64,000 nt of DNA from Pseudobutyrivibrio xylanivorans. Lineage in GTDB: Bacteria > Bacillota > Clostridia > Lachnospirales > Lachnospiraceae. A program made the translations under genes and the position numbers. The stretch spans positions 62,001 through 126,000 of the forward strand of contig NZ_VTVE01000002.1 of NCBI RefSeq assembly GCF_010906925.1, written 5' to 3'. Below are positions 9,695-18,786 of this stretch, piece by piece. The first letter of the stretch is position 1. Each line of letters starts with the position of its first letter. Below the pieces are notes generated by a model, which saw only the letters and a program-made list of their open reading frames with translations, had not been told where the DNA came from and ran no database searches.

Positions 9695-10582
9695 ATGCAA
9701 CCAGCTAATAATTGGAAGGATTACGAAATAATAGATTGTAGCTCTGGTGAGAAACTAGAGCGTTGGGGAGATTATGTTCTACTTAGACCTGATCCACAGG
9801 TAATCTGGAACACTAAAAAATCCTCTCCTTATTATAAGAAGCTTAACGCTCATTATCATCGTTCAAATAAAGGTGGTGGCGAGTGGGAGTTTTTTGATTT
9901 ACCAGAGCAGTGGACCATCAGCTATCCTATCTGCAACAAGAAGCTTACATTTAACCTAAAGCCTTTTGCATTTAAGCATACAGGCCTCTTTCCTGAGCAG
10001 GCTGTAAACTGGGATTGGTTTTCTTCTATTATAAATAAGGAAATAAAAGAAAAGAATCACCCGGTAAAGGTACTTAACCTTTTCGCCTACACAGGTGGCG
10101 CTACACTTGCTGCAGCCGCAGCAGGCGCTCAGGTTACTCACGTGGATGCTTCAAAGGGTATGGTCCAGTGGGCAAAAGAAAATGCAGCCTCATCTGGTCT
10201 TTCAGATGCACCAATAAGATGGCTTGTAGATGACTGCCGTAAATTCGTAGAAAGAGAAATCCGCCGTGGCAATAAATATGACGGCATAATCATGGACCCT
10301 CCTTCATACGGAAGAGGTTCCAAAAATGAAGTTTGGAAAATCGAGGATGATATTTTCCCATTTATCCAGCTTTGTGAGCAGATTCTTGCAGATGACGCTC
10401 TATTTTTCCTAGTTAACTCATACACAACAGGTCTTCAGCCTGCTGTGCTTAACTATATGATTAGCACTGCTCTTTTGAAAAATCATCCTGGAGAAGTAAC
10501 AGCTGATGAAATTGGTCTTCCTGTCACTGAGTCAGGTCTTGTACTTCCATGCGGTGCCAGCGGTCGTTGGACCAGGAAATAA
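9695..10582 (+). CDS. class I SAM-dependent methyltransferase, RlmI/RlmK-like
   Basis: A 295-residue Rossmann-fold methyltransferase. Motif I is VLNLFAYTGGATLAAAAAG (about residues 128-146), the acidic residue after strand 2 is in THVDASKG, and motif IV is DGIIMDPPSYGRG, the DPPxYGRG form typical of the COG1092 group that modifies 23S rRNA bases. It lacks the N-terminal PUA domain of E. coli RlmI (396 residues), and the first 60 residues are instead a short beta-rich lead (ERWGDYVLLRPDPQVIW). The target base cannot be named from sequence. It stands alone behind its own promoter, with the MATE gene 36 bases downstream. Confidence 0.8.
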   Translation: MQPANNWKDYEIIDCSSGEKLERWGDYVLLRPDPQVIWNTKKSSPYYKKLNAHYHRSNKGGGEWEFFDLPEQWTISYPICNKKLTFNLKPFAFKHTGLFPEQAVNWDWFSSIINKEIKEKNHPVKVLNLFAYTGGATLAAAAAGAQVTHVDASKGMVQWAKENAASSGLSDAPIRWLVDDCRKFVEREIRRGNKYDGIIMDPPSYGRGSKNEVWKIEDDIFPFIQLCEQILADDALFFLVNSYTTGLQPAVLNYMISTALLKNHPGEVTADEIGLPVTESGLVLPCGASGRWTRK

Positions 10583-10618
10583 ACCAACAGCTACATTATT
10601 ATAAAGAAGGAATTATTT

Positions 10619-11986
10619 ATGACTACAACAATGCAAAACCCACTTGGAACTGAACCTGTTGGAAAGCTTCTTAGAAAATTTGCTATTCCTAGCATCATCG
10701 CCATGCTCGTAGGCTCACTCTACAACATGGTGGATCAGCTCTTCATAGGAAACTTTGTTGGCCCACTTGGAAATGGTGCCACAAATATTCAGTTTCCACT
10801 TTCAATTTTAAATATTTCCATTGCCCTGCTTTGCGGAATTGGCGCAGCTTCTACATTCAACCTTGCCATGGGACGAGGTGAAACAGAAAAGGCGGGCTAT
10901 TATATAGGAAACGCAATTTCACTTATGCTTTTAGGTGGATTTGTTCTTCTTATTGTTACAGAGCTTTTCTTAGAGCCTATTCTTATTGGATGCGGCGCAA
11001 CTGAAAATATATTACCTTACGCCGTTGAGTACTCACGAATCTGTGCACTAGGCTATCCACTTTTCATTCTTTCTGCAGGTGGTGCACATATTGTTAGAGC
11101 TGACGGCAGTCCAAATATGACTATGGCAATCAATGTAACTGGCGCCGTAATCAATACTGTTTTAGATTTCCTCTTTGTTGCAGTGTTTCACTGGGGAATG
11201 AAAGGAGCTGCTGTTGCCACAATTATCGGTCAGTATGTTGCCGGTTTTATGGTTCTTGTTTATCTTAAAAAATTCAAAACAGTAAAGCTTGAAAAGCAAC
11301 ATTTCATTCCAGACCTTGCCATTATCGGTTCAATCGCAGCTCTTGGTACTGCACCATTTATCAATCAGATTGCAATGATGATTGTTCAGATTGTAATGAA
11401 CCATGTAATGGGTCATTACGGTGCTCAGTCAATTTACGGTTCAGATATTCCTATTACATGTGCAGGTATTATTTCAAAAGTTAACGGAATCTGTTTTTCA
11501 TTTGTAATTGGTATATCTCAGGGACTTCAGCCAATTATTAGTTTTAATTACGGTGCTCAAAATTATAAGAGAGTTAAGAGTGCATTTTATCTTGCATTAA
11601 AACTTGCCGCAATTATCACTTTCACTAGCTGGGCTTGCTTCCAATTGTTCCCTCGCCAAATTGTTTCAATATTTGGTACTGGTGACGAGCTATCCTTCCA
11701 GTTCTGTGAAAAGTACTTTAGAATATTCCTTTTCGGAATCTTCACAGCATTTTTCCAGCCACTTGCTTCCAATTTCTTTACATCAATTGGAAAGCCATAC
11801 AAAGGAATCTTTATGTCTCTAACAAGACAGGTGCTTTTCCTTGCACCACTTATTGTATTCTTACCTATGATATTTGGTTTCAATGGAGTTCTTTTCGCAG
11901 GACCAATCGCAGATGCTCTTTCATTTACCATCTGCTTCATACTGGTTAGAAAAGAATTCTCACATCCTGAATTTAAAGAAGCATAG
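10619..11986 (+). CDS. MATE family multidrug efflux transporter
   Basis: A 455-residue protein with about 12 hydrophobic segments in two homologous halves. The N-terminus (LLRKFAIPSIIAMLVGSLYNMVDQLFIGNFVG) and the half-repeat around LIVFLPMIFGFNGVLFAGPIADALS are typical of the DinF/MepA branch of the MATE family, which exports cationic drugs using Na+ or H+. It lies 36 bases behind the methyltransferase gene, with AAGGA before the ATG, and may be co-transcribed with it. Substrate unknown. Confidence 0.9.
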   Translation: MTTTMQNPLGTEPVGKLLRKFAIPSIIAMLVGSLYNMVDQLFIGNFVGPLGNGATNIQFPLSILNISIALLCGIGAASTFNLAMGRGETEKAGYYIGNAISLMLLGGFVLLIVTELFLEPILIGCGATENILPYAVEYSRICALGYPLFILSAGGAHIVRADGSPNMTMAINVTGAVINTVLDFLFVAVFHWGMKGAAVATIIGQYVAGFMVLVYLKKFKTVKLEKQHFIPDLAIIGSIAALGTAPFINQIAMMIVQIVMNHVMGHYGAQSIYGSDIPITCAGIISKVNGICFSFVIGISQGLQPIISFNYGAQNYKRVKSAFYLALKLAAIITFTSWACFQLFPRQIVSIFGTGDELSFQFCEKYFRIFLFGIFTAFFQPLASNFFTSIGKPYKGIFMSLTRQVLFLAPLIVFLPMIFGFNGVLFAGPIADALSFTICFILVRKEFSHPEFKEA

Positions 11987-11989
11987 AAA

Positions 11990-12023
11990 AACGCCGTCTG
12001 GCTCTTAAGCTAGACGGCGTTAT
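11990..12023. terminator. bidirectional intrinsic terminator
   Basis: AACGCCGTCT (11990-11999) pairs with AGACGGCGTT (12012-12021), flanked by A-run and T-run on opposite sides. It separates the convergent MATE and diguanylate-cyclase genes and can serve both strands. Confidence 0.85.
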
Positions 12024-12030
12024 TTTTATC

Positions 12031-13320
12031 CTATTTACATATAATCTGGTCTCGACCAGTTTCCTTGGCCTCGTATAGATTTGCATCTGCTCGATTAAGT
12101 ACTTCGTCGATGGTCTCCCCTGGAACCAGGGCTGTCAATCCAAATGACATGGTAATCTGTCTATCGGTGTCTGGCACGTAAATGGTGCGAACCTGATCCA
12201 TTATCATTGAAAGCTCTCGCCTTGCTATGTCAAGCTCTCGGTCCTTGAATATAAGAAGGAACTCCTCGCCGCCCCAGCGTGCTGCAAAGCCCTTGCCTAC
12301 CATTCCAGCTTTTAGCTTGTCTGCCACTGCCTTAAGTACCACATCACCCATCTCATGACCGTAGGTGTCGTTAACCTTTTTAAAGAAGTCAATATCAGCG
12401 ATGCAAAGGCAATATTTGACGCCTTGCTCTACTGCTGCAACACGAATCTCCTGAAGCTTTTTATCAGCGAAACGTCTATTGTTAAGTTCTGTCAATGCGT
12501 CGTATTCAACTAGCATCATAAGAGAATGAGCCATTCGCTTACCATCAGTGGCAAGATGCTTGATTTCATCATCTGCGCTCATCAATTCTCGAGGCATCTC
12601 ACTTTTGAATTCTCCATTTGCCAGAGAATTCATATACTTGTCTATCTTTACAATTCTATTGGCAATGCGCTTGTTGTAGCGGACCATTATAAAGCCAAAG
12701 AAAACAGAAATAATCAAGCATACCGCTATAACAGGAATAACGTATTTGATTACCTCTCTGTTTACAAGTGCTCCAGATTCACATACAGCTATCATACCAA
12801 TTGCTGTGCCATCATCTGATAAAAGTGGCTTGTAGTATGCAAAGCTCTTTTCATCATAGACCATTACATTAGTGTAGAAAGCGCTCTCCTTCTTTTCCAG
12901 AACATCTCTTTTTACTACAGCAGCAGCCGCTGTGCCCATGGCACTGTTGCCTTCTTCATCAGATAATGTGGTAATAATTCTAGTGTCATTGTAAAAAATA
13001 GATATCTGGATTCCAAGAACGTCAGATAGATTCTTCATCAAGGTGTCATCGCCATTAAGCTTCTCATCACCCTTGTATAAATCTACCTCGCCTGTCTCGC
13101 TATTGGTCTCAACTCTGAAATCCCCCACATAATATTTATCAAATATGAATCCAACAAGCTCTGCATTGCTTATCAATTCATCTTCTATTTTGTCGGTAAT
13201 TGCCTTTTTTACAATACTTCCACTGACAGCCACAATAACAATTGTCATAATAGCAAGAGGAACTATTGTCATCCTAAGCATTTGAGTTTTAAGACTGTTT
13301 TTAAACTGTTTCTTTTTCAT
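12031..13320 (-). CDS. membrane diguanylate cyclase with extracytoplasmic sensor domain
   Basis: A 429-residue protein: TM helix near residues 15-38, an extracytoplasmic Cache-like domain to about residue 195, a second TM (VIPVIAVCLIISVFFGFIMV), a HAMP-like linker and a C-terminal GGDEF domain. The active-site loop is RWGGEEFLLIF, so synthesis of c-di-GMP is expected. The upstream RxxD product-inhibition site is absent (the equivalent residues are VGKG). The ATG at 13320 has AGGGG five bases ahead; the GTG at 13326 overlaps that site. The signal sensed is unknown. Confidence 0.88.
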   Translation of the reverse strand: MKKKQFKNSLKTQMLRMTIVPLAIMTIVIVAVSGSIVKKAITDKIEDELISNAELVGFIFDKYYVGDFRVETNSETGEVDLYKGDEKLNGDDTLMKNLSDVLGIQISIFYNDTRIITTLSDEEGNSAMGTAAAAVVKRDVLEKKESAFYTNVMVYDEKSFAYYKPLLSDDGTAIGMIAVCESGALVNREVIKYVIPVIAVCLIISVFFGFIMVRYNKRIANRIVKIDKYMNSLANGEFKSEMPRELMSADDEIKHLATDGKRMAHSLMMLVEYDALTELNNRRFADKKLQEIRVAAVEQGVKYCLCIADIDFFKKVNDTYGHEMGDVVLKAVADKLKAGMVGKGFAARWGGEEFLLIFKDRELDIARRELSMIMDQVRTIYVPDTDRQITMSFGLTALVPGETIDEVLNRADANLYEAKETGRDQIICK

Positions 13321-13394
13321 AATCACCCCTCATAAAGCCTGTTGTTAGTCTAATTATACAACATTTTACAATTAAGGTAAGTATTTATAAAAAA

Positions 13395-13425
13395 AGCAAA
13401 AGACGAGTCAATTAAGACTCGCCCT
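13395..13425 (-). terminator. terminator of the sugar ABC transporter operon
   Basis: CGAGTC (13404-13409) and GACTCG (13416-13421), with flanking AG/CT pairs, form a hairpin followed on the minus strand by CTTTTGCTTTTTTT. It sits 40 bases after the last permease gene. Confidence 0.8.
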
Positions 13426-13463
13426 TTGTGTATGAAAGATTAGATTAAAGAAAATGAAAGAAC

Positions 13464-14495
13464 CTACTTGTTACGTCTAGCCTTAACCAGTGCAAAAACA
13501 GATTGGAGAATGATGAAAATGCAAAGGAGGGCTGCTGTGGCAATGTTTGCCCAGCTTGAAAGGAGTTTTCCATTTGTATTAACAAGTACTGTAATTGTAC
13601 CTGTGATCATTACACCGAAGAATGATCCTATAACATTTCCAACACCACCTGTAAGGAGGGTTCCACCGATTACGGCCGATGCGATTGCATCCATTTCTAG
13701 TCCTGTCGCCTGATTTACTGAACCGGACATTGTATTCAAGCAATAAAGAATACCACCGATTGAGCAAAGTAATGAAGAAAGGACATGGGATAACATCTTG
13801 GTCTTCTTAACATTAAGTCCCATCATTGTTGCTGACATTTGGTTTCCACCAACTGCATATAGATTACGGCCAAACTTTGTGTACTTAAGCATTAAGAAAA
13901 TAAGGATGAGTACTAAAAATGCAATGATTACTGTTGGTCGTATATATGGAACAACGATTTTTCCATGTCTATTAGCCTTACCTAAAAATTCTGGAAGGTT
14001 AATTTTTGAATTTGCCCAAGCATAGAATGTTGGGTTGTCAGCTTCTGTAATAGAAATCTGTCCAGAGCAGATAACAGCTGTCATACCTCTTGCAAAGAAC
14101 ATACCTGCCATTGTTACAATGAATGGCTGGATTTCTAGATAACCTACAAGGAAGCCCTGAACTGCACCAAATATAAGTCCGATTACAAGAATCAGAATAA
14201 CCATCTGAACAGCGCCCATTTTCCACTCAGTCATACCATAAACCAAAAGCATACAGTCCATTGCTATTACTGAGCCAACGGAAATATCAATTCCGCCTGT
14301 GAGCATTACGCATGTCATACCGCATGTTACACAGATAAGACCTGCGTTGTTAATTAAAATATTTAAAAATGTCTGGAGGTTTCCAAAACCTTTATCCTGA
14401 TAGATTCCACAACCGATAGCGTACATAACAACAAATAATGCTATGGTTATGAAAACAAGTACAGTATTTGAATCAAGTTTTCTCTTTGTCTTCAT
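13464..14495 (-). CDS. yjfF: sugar ABC transporter permease, YjfF-like
   Basis: A 343-residue BPD_transp_2 family permease with about 9-10 hydrophobic segments. The motif LTGGIDISVGSVIAMDCM is the hallmark of the ribose/galactofuranose class of inner-membrane permeases, and GLNVKKTKMLSHVLSSLLCSIGG is the loop that contacts the ATPase. It is the second of two permeases in the operon, its ATG overlapping the TAA of the first by one base. By gene order and by its partner binding protein it matches YjfF of the galactofuranose system. Substrate is inferred. Confidence 0.85.
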   Translation of the reverse strand: MKTKRKLDSNTVLVFITIALFVVMYAIGCGIYQDKGFGNLQTFLNILINNAGLICVTCGMTCVMLTGGIDISVGSVIAMDCMLLVYGMTEWKMGAVQMVILILVIGLIFGAVQGFLVGYLEIQPFIVTMAGMFFARGMTAVICSGQISITEADNPTFYAWANSKINLPEFLGKANRHGKIVVPYIRPTVIIAFLVLILIFLMLKYTKFGRNLYAVGGNQMSATMMGLNVKKTKMLSHVLSSLLCSIGGILYCLNTMSGSVNQATGLEMDAIASAVIGGTLLTGGVGNVIGSFFGVMITGTITVLVNTNGKLLSSWANIATAALLCIFIILQSVFALVKARRNK

Positions 14496-15544
14496 TATGC
14501 CGCCTCCTTTACACTAGCTTTTTGAGCTCTTCTAGCTGCCATGTATGCCTTAAAGGCTGGAGCCTGCACAACTACGATAATAATAACGATAATTGCCTTA
14601 AATACTGGTGCCTTATCAGTTGAAACACCCATTGCAAGAAGTGTTGTTGTGATAGCCTGAATTGTATAAGCACCGATGATTGATCCTGCAAGATTGAATT
14701 TACCACCGCCAAGTGAGTTGCCACCAAGAGCAACTGCAAGGATGGCATCCAATTCAAATGTAAGACCAATATTATTTGAATCAGCTGAATAGATTCTTGA
14801 TGAAGCTACAATACCTGCAATACCTGCGCAGATGCCGCAAATTACATAGCAGATAAAGCAAATAACTTCTGAGTTGATACCTGATATTCTAGCTGCGCGG
14901 CTATTGATACCAACTGACTGAATATAAAGTCCTAAAGCTGTTTTCTTAAGAAGAATAGACACAACAGCTATTACAATTATTGCCACAAAAACTGGTGTAG
15001 GAATTGGACATCCCGGCAAGAAATTTCCCAGATACTTGTACGGCTCATAACGAATATAAGTAATCTGGTTGTTGCAAAGCAAAAGACCTATAGCTCTACC
15101 TGCTGTAAACAGAATCAGCGTAGCAACCATTGGCTGTATTTTAAGCTTCGCTACAAGTGCACCATTCATTGCGCCACTGAGACCGCCCATGAATACACCA
15201 AATAACATACCAACTACCATTGGTACTGCAAGTGTTGATACTGAGTTGTTACCATATCCTGCAAGCAACATACAGCATCCACATGCTGAAAGGGACATTA
15301 CAGAACCCACTGAAATATCGGTTCCCGCTGATACCGCTACTACAAGGGTCTGTCCAACTGCTAAAATCGCAATCTCTGAACCACGATTTAAAATATCAAT
15401 AATTCTACCAAACAAAACACCGTTGTTGATTTTAATAGCGAAGAAGTCTGGGGACTTAATCACATTAATCAACAATACCAAAATCATACAAAAAATCGGC
15501 AAGAACAGTGGTTTCTTTGCAAGCTTCTTAAAATTCTCCATCAT
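14495..15544 (-). CDS. ytfT: sugar ABC transporter permease, YtfT-like
   Basis: A 349-residue BPD_transp_2 permease with motif VSAGTDISVGSVMSLSACG and the ATPase-contact segment GINSRAARISGINSEVICF. Both ends overlap neighbours by one base (TAATG with the ATPase stop and with the next permease ATG), so the three are translationally coupled. It forms a heterodimer with the following permease in the YtfT/YjfF arrangement known from E. coli. Confidence 0.85.
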   Translation of the reverse strand: MMENFKKLAKKPLFLPIFCMILVLLINVIKSPDFFAIKINNGVLFGRIIDILNRGSEIAILAVGQTLVVAVSAGTDISVGSVMSLSACGCCMLLAGYGNNSVSTLAVPMVVGMLFGVFMGGLSGAMNGALVAKLKIQPMVATLILFTAGRAIGLLLCNNQITYIRYEPYKYLGNFLPGCPIPTPVFVAIIVIAVVSILLKKTALGLYIQSVGINSRAARISGINSEVICFICYVICGICAGIAGIVASSRIYSADSNNIGLTFELDAILAVALGGNSLGGGKFNLAGSIIGAYTIQAITTTLLAMGVSTDKAPVFKAIIVIIIVVVQAPAFKAYMAARRAQKASVKEAA

Positions 15545-17058
15545 TATTCTCCACCTCCTGCTATGGCAGCCATGACTGATTCCTGAGTCATCTCGCCAGA
15601 TATTTCTCCAACTTGTGCGCCATCACGCATTACATACATTCTTGTGCATGTACGAAGCATCTCCTCTATTTCAGAAGAAATGAAGACGATACTCATTCCA
15701 TCTTCCTCGGCAAACTTAAGGGCAAGCTTCTGGAATTCTGTCTTAGTACCGATATCGATACCTCTTGTTGGCTCATCAAGAATAAGGAAATCAGGATGTG
15801 TGCATAACCATCTTGCCAGGATAACCTTTTGTTGATTACCACCTGATAATTGATTTATAGGAGTCTCCCTTGATGCAGTTTTAATCTGCAACATATCTAT
15901 GAACTTATCTGCAATTTCATTTTGTTTTGAAGCTGGAATCTTTTTGAACATACCATTCTTTGCCTGAAGGGCAAGAATAATATTCTCCCTAACTGAAAGA
16001 TCACCAATACATCCATCGGCCTTTCTATCATCTGGCAAATATCCCATACCAGCTTTGATAGCATCAAGTGGCTCTTTAATGTTGAGCTTCTTGCCGTTGA
16101 CTTTTAATTCGCCAGTTTGAGCTTTATCTGCACCATAGATGCAGCGCACCATCTCTGAGCGGCCCGACCCAAGAAGGCCAGTAACGCCCACAACCTCGCC
16201 CTTTTTAATCTGGAAATCAAATGGCTTAATTGTTCCCTTGTGGCTGAGATTAGTAGCATCAACAACAACATCGTCCGAAACATGTGAGGCTCCTTCCTTT
16301 TTAATAGAGGCAAGATCGTCGAAATCCTTACCAAGCATTGCCGCCACAAGCTTGACACGAGGCATTTCTTCCACCGAATACTCACCAGCAAACTCGCCAT
16401 TTCTCAGAACAGTAATTGTGTCACACACTTCATAAACCTGCTCTAAGAAATGAGTAACAAATATTATTCCAACTCCCTTTGCTTTAAGATCTCTCATTAC
16501 CTTGAAGAGCTTTTCAACTTCATTATCATCAAGTGATGATGTTGGCTCATCAAGAATGAGAACTTTACAATCCATATCTACAGCTCTTGCAATAGCTATC
16601 ATCTGTTGTATTGCAAGAGAATAATTTTCAAGTGCAATAGTTACGTCAATTTTTAATTCCAATCCATCGACTATCTCTTTTGCTTTCTTGTTCATTGTTC
16701 TCCAGTCGATGGTTCCAATAGGTGTCTTTGGCTCGCGGCCAATAAATAAGTTTTCTGCCACAGTCAGGTTAGGACAAAGGTTAACTTCCTGGTATACTGT
16801 AGCAATTCCTTTTTCCTGGGCCTCTAATGTTGAGTGGTTTATTACTGGCCCATCCACTCCTGCTACATGAATCTCACCTGCGTCGAGAGAATAAACACCA
16901 GTCAACACTTTGATAAGTGTAGACTTGCCCGCACCGTTTTCTCCCATAAGCGCATGTATCTCTCCCTTTCTAAGAGTAAACTGTGCATGATCTAATGCTT
17001 TTACACCTGGAAAGGATTTGGATATGTCCCGCATAGTAATCAAAATATTTTCATCCAT
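15544..17058 (-). CDS. ytfR: sugar ABC transporter ATP-binding protein, YtfR-like
   Basis: A 504-residue double-nucleotide-binding-domain ATPase of the RbsA/MglA/YtfR type. First domain: Walker A GENGAGKSTLIK (about residue 40), Walker B CKVLILDEPTSSLDD. Second domain: degenerate Walker A GLLGSGRSEM, then the signature LSGGNQQKVILARWL and DFLILDEPTRGIDIG, so as usual for this class one site is atypical. The ATG at 17058 has GGAG seven bases ahead. A 282-base spacer containing two folded elements separates it from the binding-protein gene. Confidence 0.9.
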   Translation of the reverse strand: MDENILITMRDISKSFPGVKALDHAQFTLRKGEIHALMGENGAGKSTLIKVLTGVYSLDAGEIHVAGVDGPVINHSTLEAQEKGIATVYQEVNLCPNLTVAENLFIGREPKTPIGTIDWRTMNKKAKEIVDGLELKIDVTIALENYSLAIQQMIAIARAVDMDCKVLILDEPTSSLDDNEVEKLFKVMRDLKAKGVGIIFVTHFLEQVYEVCDTITVLRNGEFAGEYSVEEMPRVKLVAAMLGKDFDDLASIKKEGASHVSDDVVVDATNLSHKGTIKPFDFQIKKGEVVGVTGLLGSGRSEMVRCIYGADKAQTGELKVNGKKLNIKEPLDAIKAGMGYLPDDRKADGCIGDLSVRENIILALQAKNGMFKKIPASKQNEIADKFIDMLQIKTASRETPINQLSGGNQQKVILARWLCTHPDFLILDEPTRGIDIGTKTEFQKLALKFAEEDGMSIVFISSEIEEMLRTCTRMYVMRDGAQVGEISGEMTQESVMAAIAGGGE

Positions 17059-17129
17059 AATCGTTCTCCACTTTCTTTATTTCTAATATCTACGCTAGTT
17101 ACGCATACAAGCCTTGGCTTTTTCTTATA

Positions 17130-17212
17130 CCTGTTACGTTCACAAGCCATAGTATTGCTTCGGTCATCTAAAACGATTCCCTTAAGCAATCTAAGAGCTT
17201 GTGAACTACAGG
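17130..17212 (-). other. nested stem structure in the binding-protein/ATPase spacer
   Basis: CCTGT plus GTTCACAAG (17130-17146) pairs with CTTGTGAAC plus ACAGG (17198-17212). Inside, after a 7x7 internal loop, ATTGCTT (17154-17160) pairs perfectly with AAGCAAT (17184-17190), enclosing a 23-base loop. No open frame fits. It lies in the untranslated part of the transporter transcript, about 70 bases before the ATPase gene. It could stabilise or process the mRNA, or be a small RNA; this is inference. Confidence 0.45.
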
Positions 17213-17264
17213 TAATTAAACATTTCACCACCAAAAGCTTGATAGCTACTAGCTTAGTTATAAT

Positions 17265-17290
17265 AATAGGGGAGGACATCCTCCCCTATT
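17265..17290 (-). other. 12-bp perfect hairpin after the binding-protein gene
   Basis: AATAGGGGAGGA (17265-17276) and TCCTCCCCTATT (17279-17290) form a very stable hairpin 50 bases past the binding-protein stop. No T-run follows on the minus strand (ATTATAAC), so it is more likely a 3'-end stabiliser or partial terminator that keeps binding-protein mRNA more abundant than permease mRNA, as seen in other importer operons. Confidence 0.6.
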
Positions 17291-17340
17291 TTCTTTACTA
17301 CTGGTAAACTATGCTTTGCTCAATCCTGAGCATGCATTTT

Positions 17341-18441
17341 TTAGTATGAAGCCTGTGAAGCTGCATCAGTTACTACGATAAGATCCTCTGTAACCTCTTC
17401 ACCAGCGTTGTTTGTATATGTGATTGAAGGAAGGATATCTTCTGCTACGTACCATGGCTCTGTCATGAATGTTTCCTTAGCAACTGTCTCACCATTCTGA
17501 AGTGCCTTGATGATATCTGCACAATAAGAACCCTGAAGTGGGTAGCACATGAAGTCTGCATTGATATCGCCTGACTGTACATACTCAAGACCAGCCTTGC
17601 AAGCATCAAATGAGATAAGGATTACATCGCCGTCAACACCATAAGAAACACCAGCTGCCTTCATAGCATCCATAGCACCAAATGCTTCGTTATCATTCTG
17701 GCAAACAACTACGTTGAACTTACCTGCATATGACTTGCAGTAAGACTCCATAACCTGCTGTCCACCTTCCTGTGTAAAGTTACCATCCTGTGAATCAAGG
17801 ATTGTCCATCCCTCTTCGTCAGCGTACTTCTTAAATCCATCTGTACGTCCGATCTGAGCTGAAGAACCATTAGAACCCTCGATAACGAGAACGTTAAGGT
17901 CATCAATACCCTTTGCCTCAGCGTAAGCCTTGAGCCATGCACCAGATGCAAGACCTTCGTTCATGAACTCTGAACCTACCCATGAAACATACTTATCAGA
18001 ATCTTCGATTGTTCTATCGATTACGATTACAGGAATACCTGCGTCCTCGCACTCTGTAAGAACTGTATCCCAACCTGTTGAAACGATAGGATCGATTACG
18101 ATGTAATCAACGTCGTTCTGAACGAACTGTCTAACTGCATCGATCTGAGCCTTTGAATCGTTATCACAATCAACAAACTGAAGATCATATCCGTTAGCTG
18201 CTGAGAAAGCATCCTGAACTGATTTAGTAGATGCTGTACGCCAATCAGACTCATGTCCAACCTGTGCAAAACCAACTGTAATTACATCTCCGTTAGCAGC
18301 TGCGTCTCCGCCCTCAGCCTCTGTAGCCTCACCGCCATCTGCTGGTGCTGCTCCACCTGTGGAACCACCATCAGAACCACATGCTACCATTGATGCAGCC
18401 ATGAGGGTTGCAAACATTCCTGCTAATAATCTTTTTTTCAT
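17341..18441 (-). CDS. ytfQ: sugar ABC transporter substrate-binding lipoprotein, YtfQ-like
   Basis: A 366-residue periplasmic-binding-protein-like lipoprotein. Signal peptide MKKRLLAGMFATLMAASMVA with the lipobox Cys at residue 21, then a Gly/Glu/Ala-rich linker. The mature domain opens ITVGFAQVGHESDWR and continues QNDVDYIVIDPIVSTGWDTV and IPVIVIDRTI, closely matching the galactofuranose-binding protein YtfQ. The ATG at 18441 has AAGGAG ahead; the longer frame to 18606 is non-coding promoter DNA. First gene of the importer operon, divergent from the regulator at 18787, so probably controlled by it. Confidence 0.88.
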   Translation of the reverse strand: MKKRLLAGMFATLMAASMVACGSDGGSTGGAAPADGGEATEAEGGDAAANGDVITVGFAQVGHESDWRTASTKSVQDAFSAANGYDLQFVDCDNDSKAQIDAVRQFVQNDVDYIVIDPIVSTGWDTVLTECEDAGIPVIVIDRTIEDSDKYVSWVGSEFMNEGLASGAWLKAYAEAKGIDDLNVLVIEGSNGSSAQIGRTDGFKKYADEEGWTILDSQDGNFTQEGGQQVMESYCKSYAGKFNVVVCQNDNEAFGAMDAMKAAGVSYGVDGDVILISFDACKAGLEYVQSGDINADFMCYPLQGSYCADIIKALQNGETVAKETFMTEPWYVAEDILPSITYTNNAGEEVTEDLIVVTDAASQASY

Positions 18442-18574
18442 AAGGTTAATCTCCTTCCTTCTCCTAACCAGCCCCAATTGCTGGCCCTTGTTTTTTTCTA
18501 ATCCTAATGTAGCATCATGAAATTTTTGCAACAATAAAACAGGTGCAAAAAAGTTGGTTTCTAAACATAGGATA

Positions 18575-18719
18575 GTACCAATTTTTACCAGTCCAATATT
18601 TTGCATACCAATTTCAGGATTAAGTGTTGATTTTTCATTTTTAGGTTGAATATTTTTAATTTAAAAAGAGAATATTTTAAGATTGGTATGTTTGAATGTT
18701 GAACAATTTTCATACCAAT
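18575..18719. promoter_or_regulatory. repeated CATACCAAT half-sites between ytfQ-like gene and regulator
   Basis: CATACCAAT occurs at 18604-18612 and 18711-18719 and inverted (ATTGGTATG) at 18682-18690, with a related GTACCAAT near 18575. The copies at 18682 and 18711 form an inverted pair with a 20-base gap. They lie in the 345-base divergent intergenic region and are the natural candidate operators for the GntR/AraR-type protein encoded at 18787. The rest of this region is A+T-rich with no gene. Confidence 0.55.
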
Positions 18720-18786
18720 TTTAGTCAAACTATGCTATCATTTGATTTATGAGAGGGGAACTCTTACGCTTAGGGGGATAATTTTT

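Noticed and set aside
18442-18606. 55-codon N-terminal extension of the YtfQ-like binding protein
   Set aside because: It precedes the lipoprotein signal peptide and lies in the divergent promoter region.
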